Shown: one piece after another, positions 20,933 through 32,900 of the stretch
Position numbering within the stretch: the stretch's first letter is position 1
How the letters are laid out: every line of letters begins with the position of its first letter
Source: Anoplopoma fimbria
Lineage: Eukaryota > Chordata > Actinopteri > Perciformes > Anoplopomatidae
Reading direction: 5' to 3'
Assembly (NCBI RefSeq): GCF_027596085.1
Contig: NC_072457.1
Location: 5,379,629 to 5,443,628, forward strand
Length of the DNA: 64,000 nucleotides
Translations under genes and position numbers: made by a program
Notes under the pieces: model-generated
What the model was told of the DNA's origin: nothing
Seen by the model: the letters and a program-made list of their open reading frames with translations, nothing else
Databases searched by the model: none

Positions 20933-23900
20933 CATAGAAAACATGATGATGATAGTTATTATTTATATATATTTAATGGCCTTTGGCATGTGGTGTGATT
21001 GATCTCCTTTATAGGGCACATTGTGACCAGCTGTCAGGTGGTCTCTACTACACTACCTGCAGCTCACTAATCTGTATCTCCATCCAGCTAAAGGTGAATC
21101 CCCCCCACTGTGCTGGTTTACATGTCTTGCAGTGAGTTAACCTTCAAGCTGGCTGATTATTTTCACCGTGTTAACAGCTAGAATTGTTATGAACTGCAAA
21201 CTACAGTACCAGTCAAAAGTTTGGACACACCTTCTCATTCAATGGTTTTTCTTTATTTTTATTCATATTTTTTTTCTTCTACATTGTAGATTAATATCGA
21301 AGACATCCAAACTATGAAGGAACACATATGGAATTATGTGGTAAACAAACAAATGCTCAACAAACCAGAATATGTTTTATATTTTAGATTCTTCAAAGTA
21401 GTTGAATGAGACGGTGTGGCCAAACTTTTGACTGGTACTGTATGTGCTAAGACCAAAGTGGGGCAAAAGCTGAACCATGTGGTGTCTACGTAACTACCGG
21501 TGGGGTTATCCTCGTAACCCAAATTCACACTTTTGAGAAGTCTACAACTCTCCAAACTGCACAATGCTGCTGCAGGATGAAGGACGATTGCCACTAGTTA
21601 CTGATGTACACTGAGGTTTATGGTCGTGTTATTTTATGCCAAATTGAAATGGATATTCTAGAGGCTTGAAAATTGTTGCTGTAGAGCTCTGACAAGGCCT
21701 TTTTCTTCTTTTTTTTTTTTTTTTTCTTTCCGAGAAGCACATGAGCCTTTTTAACTAGCAGATTTGTGAATGGAGTTTGTTGTGTAATGTCTCTCCTTAC
21801 ACAAGAACGGTTGGAAAATAGGCCAGGCTGTGAAACAATGTTGAGGGAGAAATTAATGTGTTCCAAACGGTACTGGGATACTTATTATCCTTTTCTAGAT
21901 CCACATTTCATGTCTTGAAGTCTCCTTACTGTAAATCACAGCCACAGTATGAGGAAGAACTGCAGTTTTGCCTCGTTAAAGTAAAAAGTTGGGATAAATG
22001 TTACTACTAACACTTCAAAATCTTAAGTTGTGTGTTCTTTACCCACACCATACTAGTGAGTTTCTCCCGACTTCAGCAATGCTCGGCCCATCTCTTGTGA
22101 ATGCAGTCAGACCAGACAGTATATCCTGCTGACTGTCCTCTTCACCACTCACACACTTTAATAACAGACATTTGAGCAGAACTCAGACCAGAGTCCTCTT
22201 CTCTGCTGACGGGTGTAGTCTAATGATAGTGGCTGATGGAAGGGGGTGACTTTATCTGTTTTTTAAGGAAGTTAACAAGTGTGAAATGACTAGACAGGAA
22301 TCCACTGATCAGCATGAAAATTTGATAAGCGGGAAAATATACTTATTCACTTATGAAAAGTGCAGCGTCGCCATTTGAGGACTGTAAAACTATCGTACCA
22401 GAGGCTCAGAATTATGGTATTTTGATGAAAATTACTGTAATCATGTCACAACCGTGAGATCAAACTTGCAAGCAGGCTTGGCTAAAATGCCTTCAGGGAG
22501 GGATGTGTCTATAAGTCTGATACTCACGAGTCACATTCCTCATCCTCATCATAGCTTACCTCAAAAAAAAGTTACACTACTGCTCTACTTTACTCTGTGG
22601 AAGTATTTATCCTCGGGCAGCTCATGTGCTCAACTGAGAGAACATTGGGACATTGAATTTACTGGATCACTGGACTCCTTAAAAGCCTCAGTTAAAGCAC
22701 ACATCATTTTTTTTTTTTTTTTATTATTATTTTTTTTTTATATAGATACTTGTACATTATTTACGTCCTCCTCCTCCGGATGATGTGACTGTGTACATTA
22801 GAACCAGTAAGTTGCCTTCTGGATGTCGGTGGAAGCAGATCGCAGCTCGTTTGCAGAGCTCTCACATGACCCGCCCAGCTCAACGCTGACCTGAATGAGG
22901 ACTCGTCTTCCCATGGGGCCGCGGGCTGCTCGGGGCCTGCTCGGTTAGCTGTGCAATCACAAGACGGCGTCTTGAGTAAACGCTGTCGCGTCACCACGAG
23001 GTCACGGGTCCCAATCTCGTGAAACTGAAACGCAGTGACTTTGTCGTTCTCCGTTGCAGTGTTTACACAAATCCTTGCAGCTTGTTTTTAAGACCAGTGT
23101 GCTAGAGATGACGAAACGTTTTATTCTACTCTCACTAATCGGATGGAGGCAAAAGCATCCCAAAAAAAAGTTGAATAATCTTCCTGAAATATCCAGATTT
23201 CTGTAGGTCAGCGAAGTGTAACGGCTGCCATACAAGGAGAACTGAAGGCCGGACTGGTCCTCAGGATAAAACTGTCCCTGTAGAACAACACTGACTGATG
23301 GCTCTGTCTGTTTACTGTAAACCTCCGGCCGGCTCTGACATCCAATAATAGCAGCGTTTTCCTTCCTCTCCTGTGAAGCTTCACTAACTGGAGGAGGTCA
23401 GGAAACTTTCTTTTTTTTTTATCTCCGTCCAACAGCCGCTGTCGCTTCTGAACATCAGAGTTTATTGATCCCTGGAGGGAAACTCGGTCTGACTGCAATC
23501 AGTCTTCAGAGAAAGAACTCTGATGCACACCACTTTCCTAATTGTTTTCAATAGAGTTGGTCACAAAATCGAGGCGTTAATGAAACATCTTTTTCTCTGT
23601 TGTCATGACAATTTATTTCACTTTTGGTAGAGGTTTGGAGACATTTCCAGAACAGCTGTCATGTTTTTCCACTTCCAAAAAACCAGAAGTGATAAATGCT
23701 CAAAGGCTGGTGGTGGTTTTCGTTTGTAGGAAGCAAAACTGCAACATCCCCGTTTAGAAAGGGTCGAACTTTAACCCCAGCTTTCCCTCTCAGGTGGCCG
23801 CGGGTTTGAATCCGACACATCCCCGATGAGGTGCGAGGAGGAGGAAGACGACGACCTGCTGGAGGAGGAGGAAGACGTCGGCGTGGCCCGGCCGGTGCAG

Positions 23901-26900
23901 ATCGTGGTGGCGGACGAGGAGGAGCACTCGTTCTCGCTGCAGGAGGAGGCACTGGAGCGGCTGCTGCTGCAGGAGGAGGTGCGGGACCTCCACGTGGTCG
24001 TCGTCTCCGTGGCCGGAGCTTTCCGCAAGGGGAAGTCCTTCCTGCTGGACTTCATGCTGCGCTTCATGTACAAACAGGTAAACGGCGTCCACTGAAGGCT
24101 TGTTAAACATATTCCTTCTGAGACAGTTTAAATATGGAAAATGTTTCTAATAACTATCAAGTTCGTCCTTTTTGAGAATTTCTTGATTTTTAGGAATATT
24201 CAAAATTGGGCAAAATGTCACGAGAGTTTCTATATATATCCCTTCCTGTTGAGTTAGACAGTTATACATTGCTTTTCTGGTTAAATGCTGAACTGCATTT
24301 GGTTGTCTCAGAGAACTTAAACTTGTGCAATGACATCAAACTTAATTCTAATCTAAAATGTCATGAGGGAGACTTAAGGAGTTAATTTCAGTCATGCATT
24401 AAAGCTCCTTCTTGACAAAACAATCCCAACTCAAGGTCCACTTACTAGGTATTTTTCCCAGAGCTTATAATAGATCCTACACCAGTGGATGGAGTCTGCT
24501 CAGTTGTCATGGGGGTGGATATGTTGATGAGCAAGTTCAGTAACTCATTGAGGACTTCTCAGCTGTCACCTTTTTTTAAAGGATGAATCATATATGTTTC
24601 CAACACGACAAAGAATCGTGTTGTGGCTGTAAAAATTCCTCCTGTCTATACTCCCTGTGAAAAGATCTCCAAAACGACGACACTGTGAACATAAGGGACA
24701 TAATCTACAGTCCTCACTCTTAATTTCAGCTGAAACTGAGCCATCTATAAACCTTAAGTTTGGATGGTTTTCTCAGACATTTTCAGTCATGTTTCTTCGG
24801 TGCTTTCTGTCAGCTGAATACCATCCAAGTTCAAAAGGATTCCAGTTCAAACAGGCCTCACCCATTTGATAATTAGATCAGATGCTGATATCAGACTCTG
24901 TTCACTCAAGTGTTTCAGAGACGATGAAAACACTGCCCCAGTTTTATCTTGACAGTCATGTGTTTTTAAGGGTTAGTGTTAGTTATTTGTCCAGTGAGGT
25001 TTTGATTTATTTCATAAGTAATAGAGTAGTAGAAGTTTGTCCATGCAAAATTAAATCATCCTTATCATCATTAAACCATAAAAACACTGGATGACAGTAT
25101 TCATATTTTAATTTTAACTCGTTTGGCTGAGAAACAAACATTTCTTGTTGTGATTTTCTTGTTCGCCGGTTCTTGGCATCAAACCCTGCAGCAGGAAAAT
25201 CATGTTTCTGTTTGAAAAGGTGACCCAGTTTAGAGGAAACTGAGTCCGTGTGTCGGTCTGTGACCCGACCTTTTGGCCGTGTTAATCTACGGTAAGCGCT
25301 GAGGAACATTCTGGAGGGTTTTCATGACCCTGTAAAGAGGATTTTAGGGCCGACACAAAGGCGGCTCTGTGGCTGGGCCTCCGCAGAGCTCACTGCTGCT
25401 TATTCCACACATAAAGGCCATCTTTATGAGTAGAATAAGCCCCGCCCACACAGGTCAGGTCATGTTAGGGCAGCTTTTTTTGTTACAGAGGTGTCAAGGA
25501 GTGAGAATGGGATTAGACTGAAGCTTTTTCACGCTTGAACTGATTACTAAACATGTATTTATAATCATAAGGGGTGGACGACTATGGCAATGTTTGTCAT
25601 GAGAAGACCAGCATTTGTAAACCATCAGATTTTTCTTTTGTTGCCATAAAAGTTATACCCTTCACTTTGGTTTTTGTATTATAAGAAAAGTCTTAAATCG
25701 GTGAGCCAGAAACATTTATGCCAACATTTTTGTTTGTAAAAGTTCTGCATCAATATGATAGAGTTTCTTAATTTATCATTTGATTTACTGAATGACAGTA
25801 AAACCAGACTTGTTTTACTTTTTTTTAGTTTGTGACACTTTATAGATGAATAGTTAACGCCTGAAAATGATCTATATCCCGACGTGTAGTGGTGATATGA
25901 TCAAATATATTGTCATGGACTATGATGTTATTCATATTACTCTCTCCTACTAATTGTCAGTTCTTAGTCATTTCCTTCCTGGTACCCACTGAGATCTACC
26001 ACATTTAACAATTTAAGATTCTGTTTTAAAGATGCTGTAGGTAAAAGAAAATGTTTCATTTAAAGGTTGACTTGATACAAAACTGTCAGATGTAAACGGG
26101 CAAGAATATATATTTTCAAAGAATGCTTTTAAAACCTGAATATCTGCAAATCTCTTCAAATGCTGCATCTGGAATATCCGTGACCTGCATGAAAATCGTA
26201 ATAATAGTAGAATATTAGTGTGCATTTAAACGTAGCCCCAGTAAGAGATGGAAGACAAAATCTGACCAATAACTCTTTCAAAATAAATAAGGTAATGAGT
26301 GTTTCGTTGTGGTGGATGTGAATCTACCAGTTTCAGGTCTCTGGAAGGTGATTTCCACCAGATATAGGAATAACCTGGAAACCAAGGAGGGAAGGAAGAA
26401 AGGAATCAGTGAAAAGAGAGGAAGGAAGGAATAACTAGGAAAGAATAAAACAGAAGGATGGAATAGATAAAAGGATTTTTAGTACAAAAATCACTAACTT
26501 TTAACAAACAGGATATCAAGGAGATAAAGAGTCTCATTTTTCAACACAGAAACCTCCTGTTTGACATTAAATGTTCATCACATTAAGTACATAACTTGCT
26601 CTCCACATGTCATTGAATTCTGGATTTGAGGCTAGCATCTGAATGTTGTACTCCTGGAGAAGGAACCGTGCCGTGACCTCCCCTCCCCTCCTCTTGTCTC
26701 CGTGTCCAGTCGGCTTCGTGGGTCGGCGGTGAGGAGGACCCTCTGACCGGCTTCACCTGGCGAGGCGGCTGCGAGCGGGAGACCACGGGCATCCTGGCCT
26801 GGAGCGAGGTGTTCGTGGTGGAGAAACCAGACGGCTGCAAGGTCAGTTCACAGGACAACGCCGAGCAAGTACCTTCTGAACGCTTCAAAGTCATCGTTTG

Positions 26901-29900
26901 AAGTCACAAATATCGGCTGCTGTTTTTGTTTCACGGCGGTTACGTTCTCGAGCACAAATGCACACATCCACACTTCCTCATGGACTTGCCGGAAGGTGCT
27001 GGATTTTAAATGAATGCAGCCAAAAACACGCCTCATCCTGCTGTTGCCTTTCTGAGTCAGGCCTGTGGAAGCGGTGGTGTTTTATAAGTGATGATTTACA
27101 GGGATTATGTTTGTATCGGGCTATGAAATTGTTGCATATTCTACCAAGGCAATATAGTGTGTGTGGGTGTTCAAGGTTATGCAAACTAATTACTATAACT
27201 ATACTTTTAAAATAGTTGGTGAGAGATGTTGGAATGAATTGCATGTTCTGTTGTTCTTGCAGGTTGCAGTTCTACTAATCGACACACAGGGGGCGTTTGA
27301 CAGCCAGTCAACCATCAAAGACTGCGCCACCCTGTTCGCCCTGAGCACCATGACCAGCTCTGTTCAGGTCAGCCGTGATTCATAGCTCCAACTGTGCAGT
27401 TAGAAGTAATAAAGGTCTTTTTTTTAGTGTGAGTGCATCAGGTGAATAACAGGTTGAGGTGTTTATTGTTTGTGTGTGTTTCAGGTGTACAATCTCTCCC
27501 AGAATGTCCAGGAAGACGACCTCCAGCACCTCCAGGTCAGTCGGCCGCCTGCAGACGGATTTATGAACGTCTCGCACAAGCTTTTTCATTTCTTCTTGTC
27601 TTGTCTGCTGAGCTGTTTGTTTGAGTTTGATGGTCTGCTGGTGAACTGTGGTGCCAGCCTCAGGTTGACTCTCGATATCCTAAAAACACACGAGTGGAGG
27701 TTCCTTGTCAATTTCTTGCGGTTTCCTCCATCGGTTTCCCTTCCGTCTGTCACACGTGTTTCATGCATTTCAGCCATGTGTGTGAAGATGATGTCTCCCA
27801 TCAGCATAATTGACTGAACCACTGTGGCTAAGCTCACCAAACTGGAAAGTTCTAAGATTTAAAATGTGACTTTAGTTTCAGAAGTCTGTAGATGGTTACA
27901 TTTGGGCGTCTCTATGACAGCATATGTTTGTCCACACTTGATACAATGAGACCTGCCTGGTGGACTAGTGATCTGATATATTGTGTGGTCAGAGGAGAAG
28001 CTTTAAAACAGATAAACACATTACATTTTCTATAAATTCTTCACAATAAAAGTATATTGCTTTTGCTGCGTACTCCTCCTCCCTGCAGTATTGGCAGACT
28101 TGTTTTGATTTAAGAATAGCCTCTAACAAAGGACCCACTTATTCGATGACGAACACATCTTCCTCTTATTTATTCCTCACAAAAGTCCCCACTTATCTTT
28201 TATTTTTTTTATTTAAAAGCTTTTATTTTGAGCCAACAAAATCATAGAATGTTCTGTTTTCAACACCAGTAACGTAACACGACTCAGACAGCAGGTCTCA
28301 GCTTTGTTCCAGCCAAGGTTTTCCTCATCTTTTCCTTTGGTCTGAGAGGAGCAATAAATTCGTTTGATAAATTGACGCATTGTGTCCACATCACTGAGAC
28401 GTTAGTCCAGATATTCCTAAAATATGCCTCCAGTGTAGCTCATTCCTTTACCTTCCACTCCTGATGACAAGGCCTCTGACTGCTCTCACTGTCCGACCTT
28501 ATAAAGCAGCTGTGTTTTGATTTCTAGTCCATCAGATTAACGGCAGCCTTTCAGTTTAAAGCTCGTCGTCTTGTGAGTGAAGAGCGCCATATCAGGTGTT
28601 TTTATGATGCGTTCAGGTCGGGATTAACTGCTGAACTAAACCCAGCAGCAGGCTTCCTTATGAGGCAGAAAACCTGACGGAAGTCTCTCGGAGTGGAAAG
28701 TTCTCTTCCATCTTTGGTCCCAACTGCTCATCACTGCACCTGTCAATCAAACAGTGAGGGCGGGGTCTTTAGGATTTGTTTTTTTCCTCCTCACCGGAGT
28801 TGAATGAGGCCCACTTGGTTCTGCACATGTTGGCTTATTTTAAGCACGAGTCCATGGAAACATATTTAGCTTTTCTTTCTTTCTTTTTTTTTTTTTTTTT
28901 TTTTTTATTATATCAAACCAACTCAAATCTTTATATCTGCAGCAGCACAAAATACTTCTTTGAAGTGTTTAGAGCAGCGAATGGAAAAGCTTTCATGGAC
29001 CGGATAGATCATAAAGACGTGCACACACACACACACACACACATTAGTCCTACACTCATTGAGCTTTATGACTTTGTTGTGATGTTTGATTAGATTTTAA
29101 GCGGCTTGTTGTGTTTCTCTCCTCAGCTCTTCACGGAGTACGGACGACTGGCCATGGAGGAGGTCTATGAGAAACCCTTTCAGGTGGGATCTGCTAACCA
29201 CGGTCCCTGTTTTCATAATCTACAGAGACTTAGATTTTAAAAAAAACATGGTTTAAAATTGCAAGATTTGTACTTCAGTCCTCAAACGACTAAATGAGAC
29301 TTTCTTAATGACTTTATTCTTATCAGTTTTAAGGAAATGGTCAATCTGCATGAGCTCGGTAATGTCCATTTTCTTGGGGTGAGCCGTTTTAGATGCTCTA
29401 TCTTAAATGGATAGTTCAGATTATTTATAATGGGTTTGTATGAGGTACTTATCCACAGTCGGTGTGTTGCCTACGGTACATTACGGTCGGCACGCCTCCA
29501 GTTTGAAGAAACAGGACAGGAGTACCAGCAGAGAGGCAAAGTAATGTTCTGCTGTGTTCAGTGGCAGCAACAAAATGTAATTCAGCCAACAAAACATAAA
29601 AAAAATCAATGTCACTTTAAGTGCATGCTATATTTTGAGTATTTTCACAGCTTTCTCTTGCTGTTAGACAGCCCTTATCGCCAGGGAATGGAAGAAATTA
29701 TCTTTTGATCTCAAAGCCACAAGACTCCACTCACAAAAACAGTAGTTTAACCTCGCACAACAGGGGAAATGCTGGTCTGCCACAGCTTCAATCAGATTGT
29801 TTGTGTGATTTTTGAGTGAATCCAAGCTAACCCTTTTAAAGTCCAGTCACACACACAAACTATCCAATGGAGGCAGCGGTTAAATGACTGTTTTTGTCAA

Positions 29901-32900
29901 TGGAGTCTTGTGGATTTTGGAGAGCCCTAACATAACTGCTATAGTTCCTGGTCAGAAAGAGCTCTTTGACCACAAGATAAAGGGGTGAAGATATTCTAAA
30001 TATAGCGTACACTTAAACTTATAATTAATTTCTATTTTTATTCCAAATCAGTATTTTGCTTTGCTCACATGCTGGTACTCTTGTCTGTTTCTCCCAACTG
30101 AGGTTGTGCTGACCGCCATCTATTGTGGTAATAAAGGTAATCTAGATAAGTACTAGCCGACTTCAAAGTATCCCTTACGTTTGTGCAACTCTTATTTGTG
30201 TTGCAAACAAAATCTAAAGCTGGAAACTGGAATATTTTGGAAAAGAAAATGTTGTTTATCTTTTCCTTTTTGTTTTAATGACCTGTGACCTATGGTGGAT
30301 CAATTAGCTGAATGTGTTCCTTTGTTCAGAGTCTGATGTTCCTGATCCGAGACTGGAGTTACCCCTACGAACATCCGTACGGTCTGGAGGGAGGACTGAG
30401 CTTCCTGGAGAAGCGGCTGCAGGTTAGTTTCTGGGCTCCGTGCCACGTATGCTGTTACACCAAGAACTACTTTCACATCTCCAGACTGATGATGCGTTTC
30501 CCGTCTGTGATCAGGTGAAGCAGAACCAACACGAGGAGCTGCAGAACGTCAGGAAACACATCCACTCCTGCTTCTCGAACATCGGCTGCTTCCTGCTGCC
30601 TCACCCTGGACTCAAGGTGGCCACCAACCCTCACTTCGACGGGCGGCTCAGAGGTGAAACACCAACGCAGACACAAGTAGTCCAGTCGGAACGAAGTCGA
30701 GTCGGGTTTTGTGACGCGTGTTCGGTCTGTGTGTCTCAGATATCGACGAGGAGTTTAAGAAGGAGCTGGTGAACCTCGTTCCGACGCTGCTCTCTCCAGA
30801 AAACCTGGTGGAAAAAGAGATCGGAGGAGTCAAGATCACCTGCAGAGAACTGCTGCACTACTTCAAAGTGAGTTCAGATCTGTGGGCGTCTGTAGCTCCT
30901 CAGTCTGTGACATCACTTGCTTTCCAAACAGCAGCAAGGTGACATTCATTTTTGCCAACGTTTAAAAATAAGTCCCAGAATAAAAAATAAAAAAAACATT
31001 AAATGTCCTCAACAGATACAAATATCTTTCTGGAAATGTATGATCCTTTTTTAGAAAAATGCCTGGAACTTTTCAGACTGCAGTGAGATGACTGGAAAAT
31101 GTGAGTCTCTACAAATGAGAGAAGAAGACTACAGTTTATGAGACAAAATAAAAAATAAATATTCTTTTCAGCTACGGATTTCTGTTATGTACGGTTACGT
31201 TTGAACTATTCTTCAGATTTTGAAATGATGATTGAAAGCTCTAGAAAAAGGTAGTAAGTGGACCTTGAGTTGGGATTGTTTTGTCAATCTCATTAACTGT
31301 TTTGCAGCTTTACTGAGCTCTTCAGAGATAAATGGTCTGGTTTCTGCTTTTTTTTTGGGTGTTAAACTAGTCATTAGTTCACATCTCCGATAACATCAGA
31401 ATATAAAGTTTGTTTCTTTAGCAAATCCCCGGTTGTCCTTTTAAATTTCGTTGTTTTAAAAAAAAAAAATGTTATGCCTCCACTAAGAATTTAGACTTTA
31501 GACTCCTGATTGTTCCTCTTGTTTTCTCTCCACCTACTTATCTGTCTGTGTGTTTTTAGGCTTACATGAAGATCTACCAGGGAGAGGAGCTTCCTCACCC
31601 CAAGTCAATGCTGCAGGTCAGTTCATACACAATATAATGAAGATAATGTCACTGTTGAACAGCACCACCTGCTGGACAGTTTACAATATCTGTAAATCCT
31701 TTTTATTTTTTTTATTATTAAACTTTAAAACAGTTGTTTTCTCTCAATGTTTTTTCTTCTCACTTTGGGAAACCTTCTGAATGGGTCAGACATGTTTTTA
31801 TATAAGGGTAGATACATTTATAATTAATTGATGGTACCATATCCTCTGTTTGCAGTAAATGTACATTAACAACTGTGTATCCATAAGAGCAGATATCAGT
31901 TCTTATAAAAGGACTGTTTATCTGTAATGATGTGTTGACTCAATTTTTCAATGTTCAATCTTTGTTTTGTCATCTGCCTAGGCAACAGCTGAAGCGAATA
32001 ACCTTGCAGCTGTAGCAGGAGCCAAAGACTTGTACAACAAAAGCATAGAGCAGGTAAATCATCACAAAGTCCATATCAAAGATCCAGGATTTGTTTGATG
32101 ACATCACTTCCTTTCATATTTTTGACATGTTCTTGAGGCGTGTGTGTGATCTTGCCCCGTTTGCAGGTCTGCGGCGGTGACAAACCCTACATTTCCCCGG
32201 CGGAGCTGGAGTGCCGACACGCAGAGCTGAGGCAGGCGTCTGTGCGACACTTCCGCTCCATCAAGAAGATGGGCGGCGAGGATTTCTGCCGGCGCTACCA
32301 GGATCAGCTGGAGGCGGAGCTCGACGAGGCCTACGCCAACTTCTGCAAGCACAACGACGGCAAGAACATCTTCTTCGCCGCGCGGACGCCCGCCACGCTG
32401 TTCGCCGTCATGTTCATCATGTACGTGGTGTCGATGGTCACGGGCTTCGTGGGCATCAACTCCGTGGCCACGCTGTGTAACCTGGTGATGGGCGTGGCTC
32501 TGACGGCGCTCTGCATCTGGGCTTATGCCAAGTACTCCGGAGAGTTCCGCGAGGTCGGAGGAATCATCGACCGGGTGGCTGAAACCCTCTGGGAACAGGT
32601 GAGAGGACGGGCCTCGTGTGCTTTGACCTGTCTGCTCTCACCGCTTGTCTATATGTCTGTCTGCTTCTCTTTGGTTTCAGTCATCAGCGACACTGAAAGC
32701 TCCTTTAATCTACTGATTCTGTTTGTTTTTTTTTTTTCATTTTAATGATGGTTATCATCATAAACTAAAATAAAATAAGCAGTGAAAACTATTAAAACAA
32801 CATCCTATAAGGAAAAATAAAACTGTTTAAATTACCTCAATGAGCTGCTTTTAAAAACACATGTATCATCTCTGCCTGAATGCACATTCACAGAAGATTA

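Larger units (their letters stand above)
19452..23793 (+). other. atl2: atl2 intron 1
   Basis: 4.3 kb. Holds the rest of the CpG island, the composite AT-rich array at 19953-20935 and the Tc1-like MITE at 21204. No gene in it. Confidence 0.85.

Noticed and set aside
23659..24110. Arg/Ser- and Pro-rich reverse-strand frames over atl2 exon 2
   Set aside because: Shadows of a GC-rich exon whose + strand frame is clearly atlastin.
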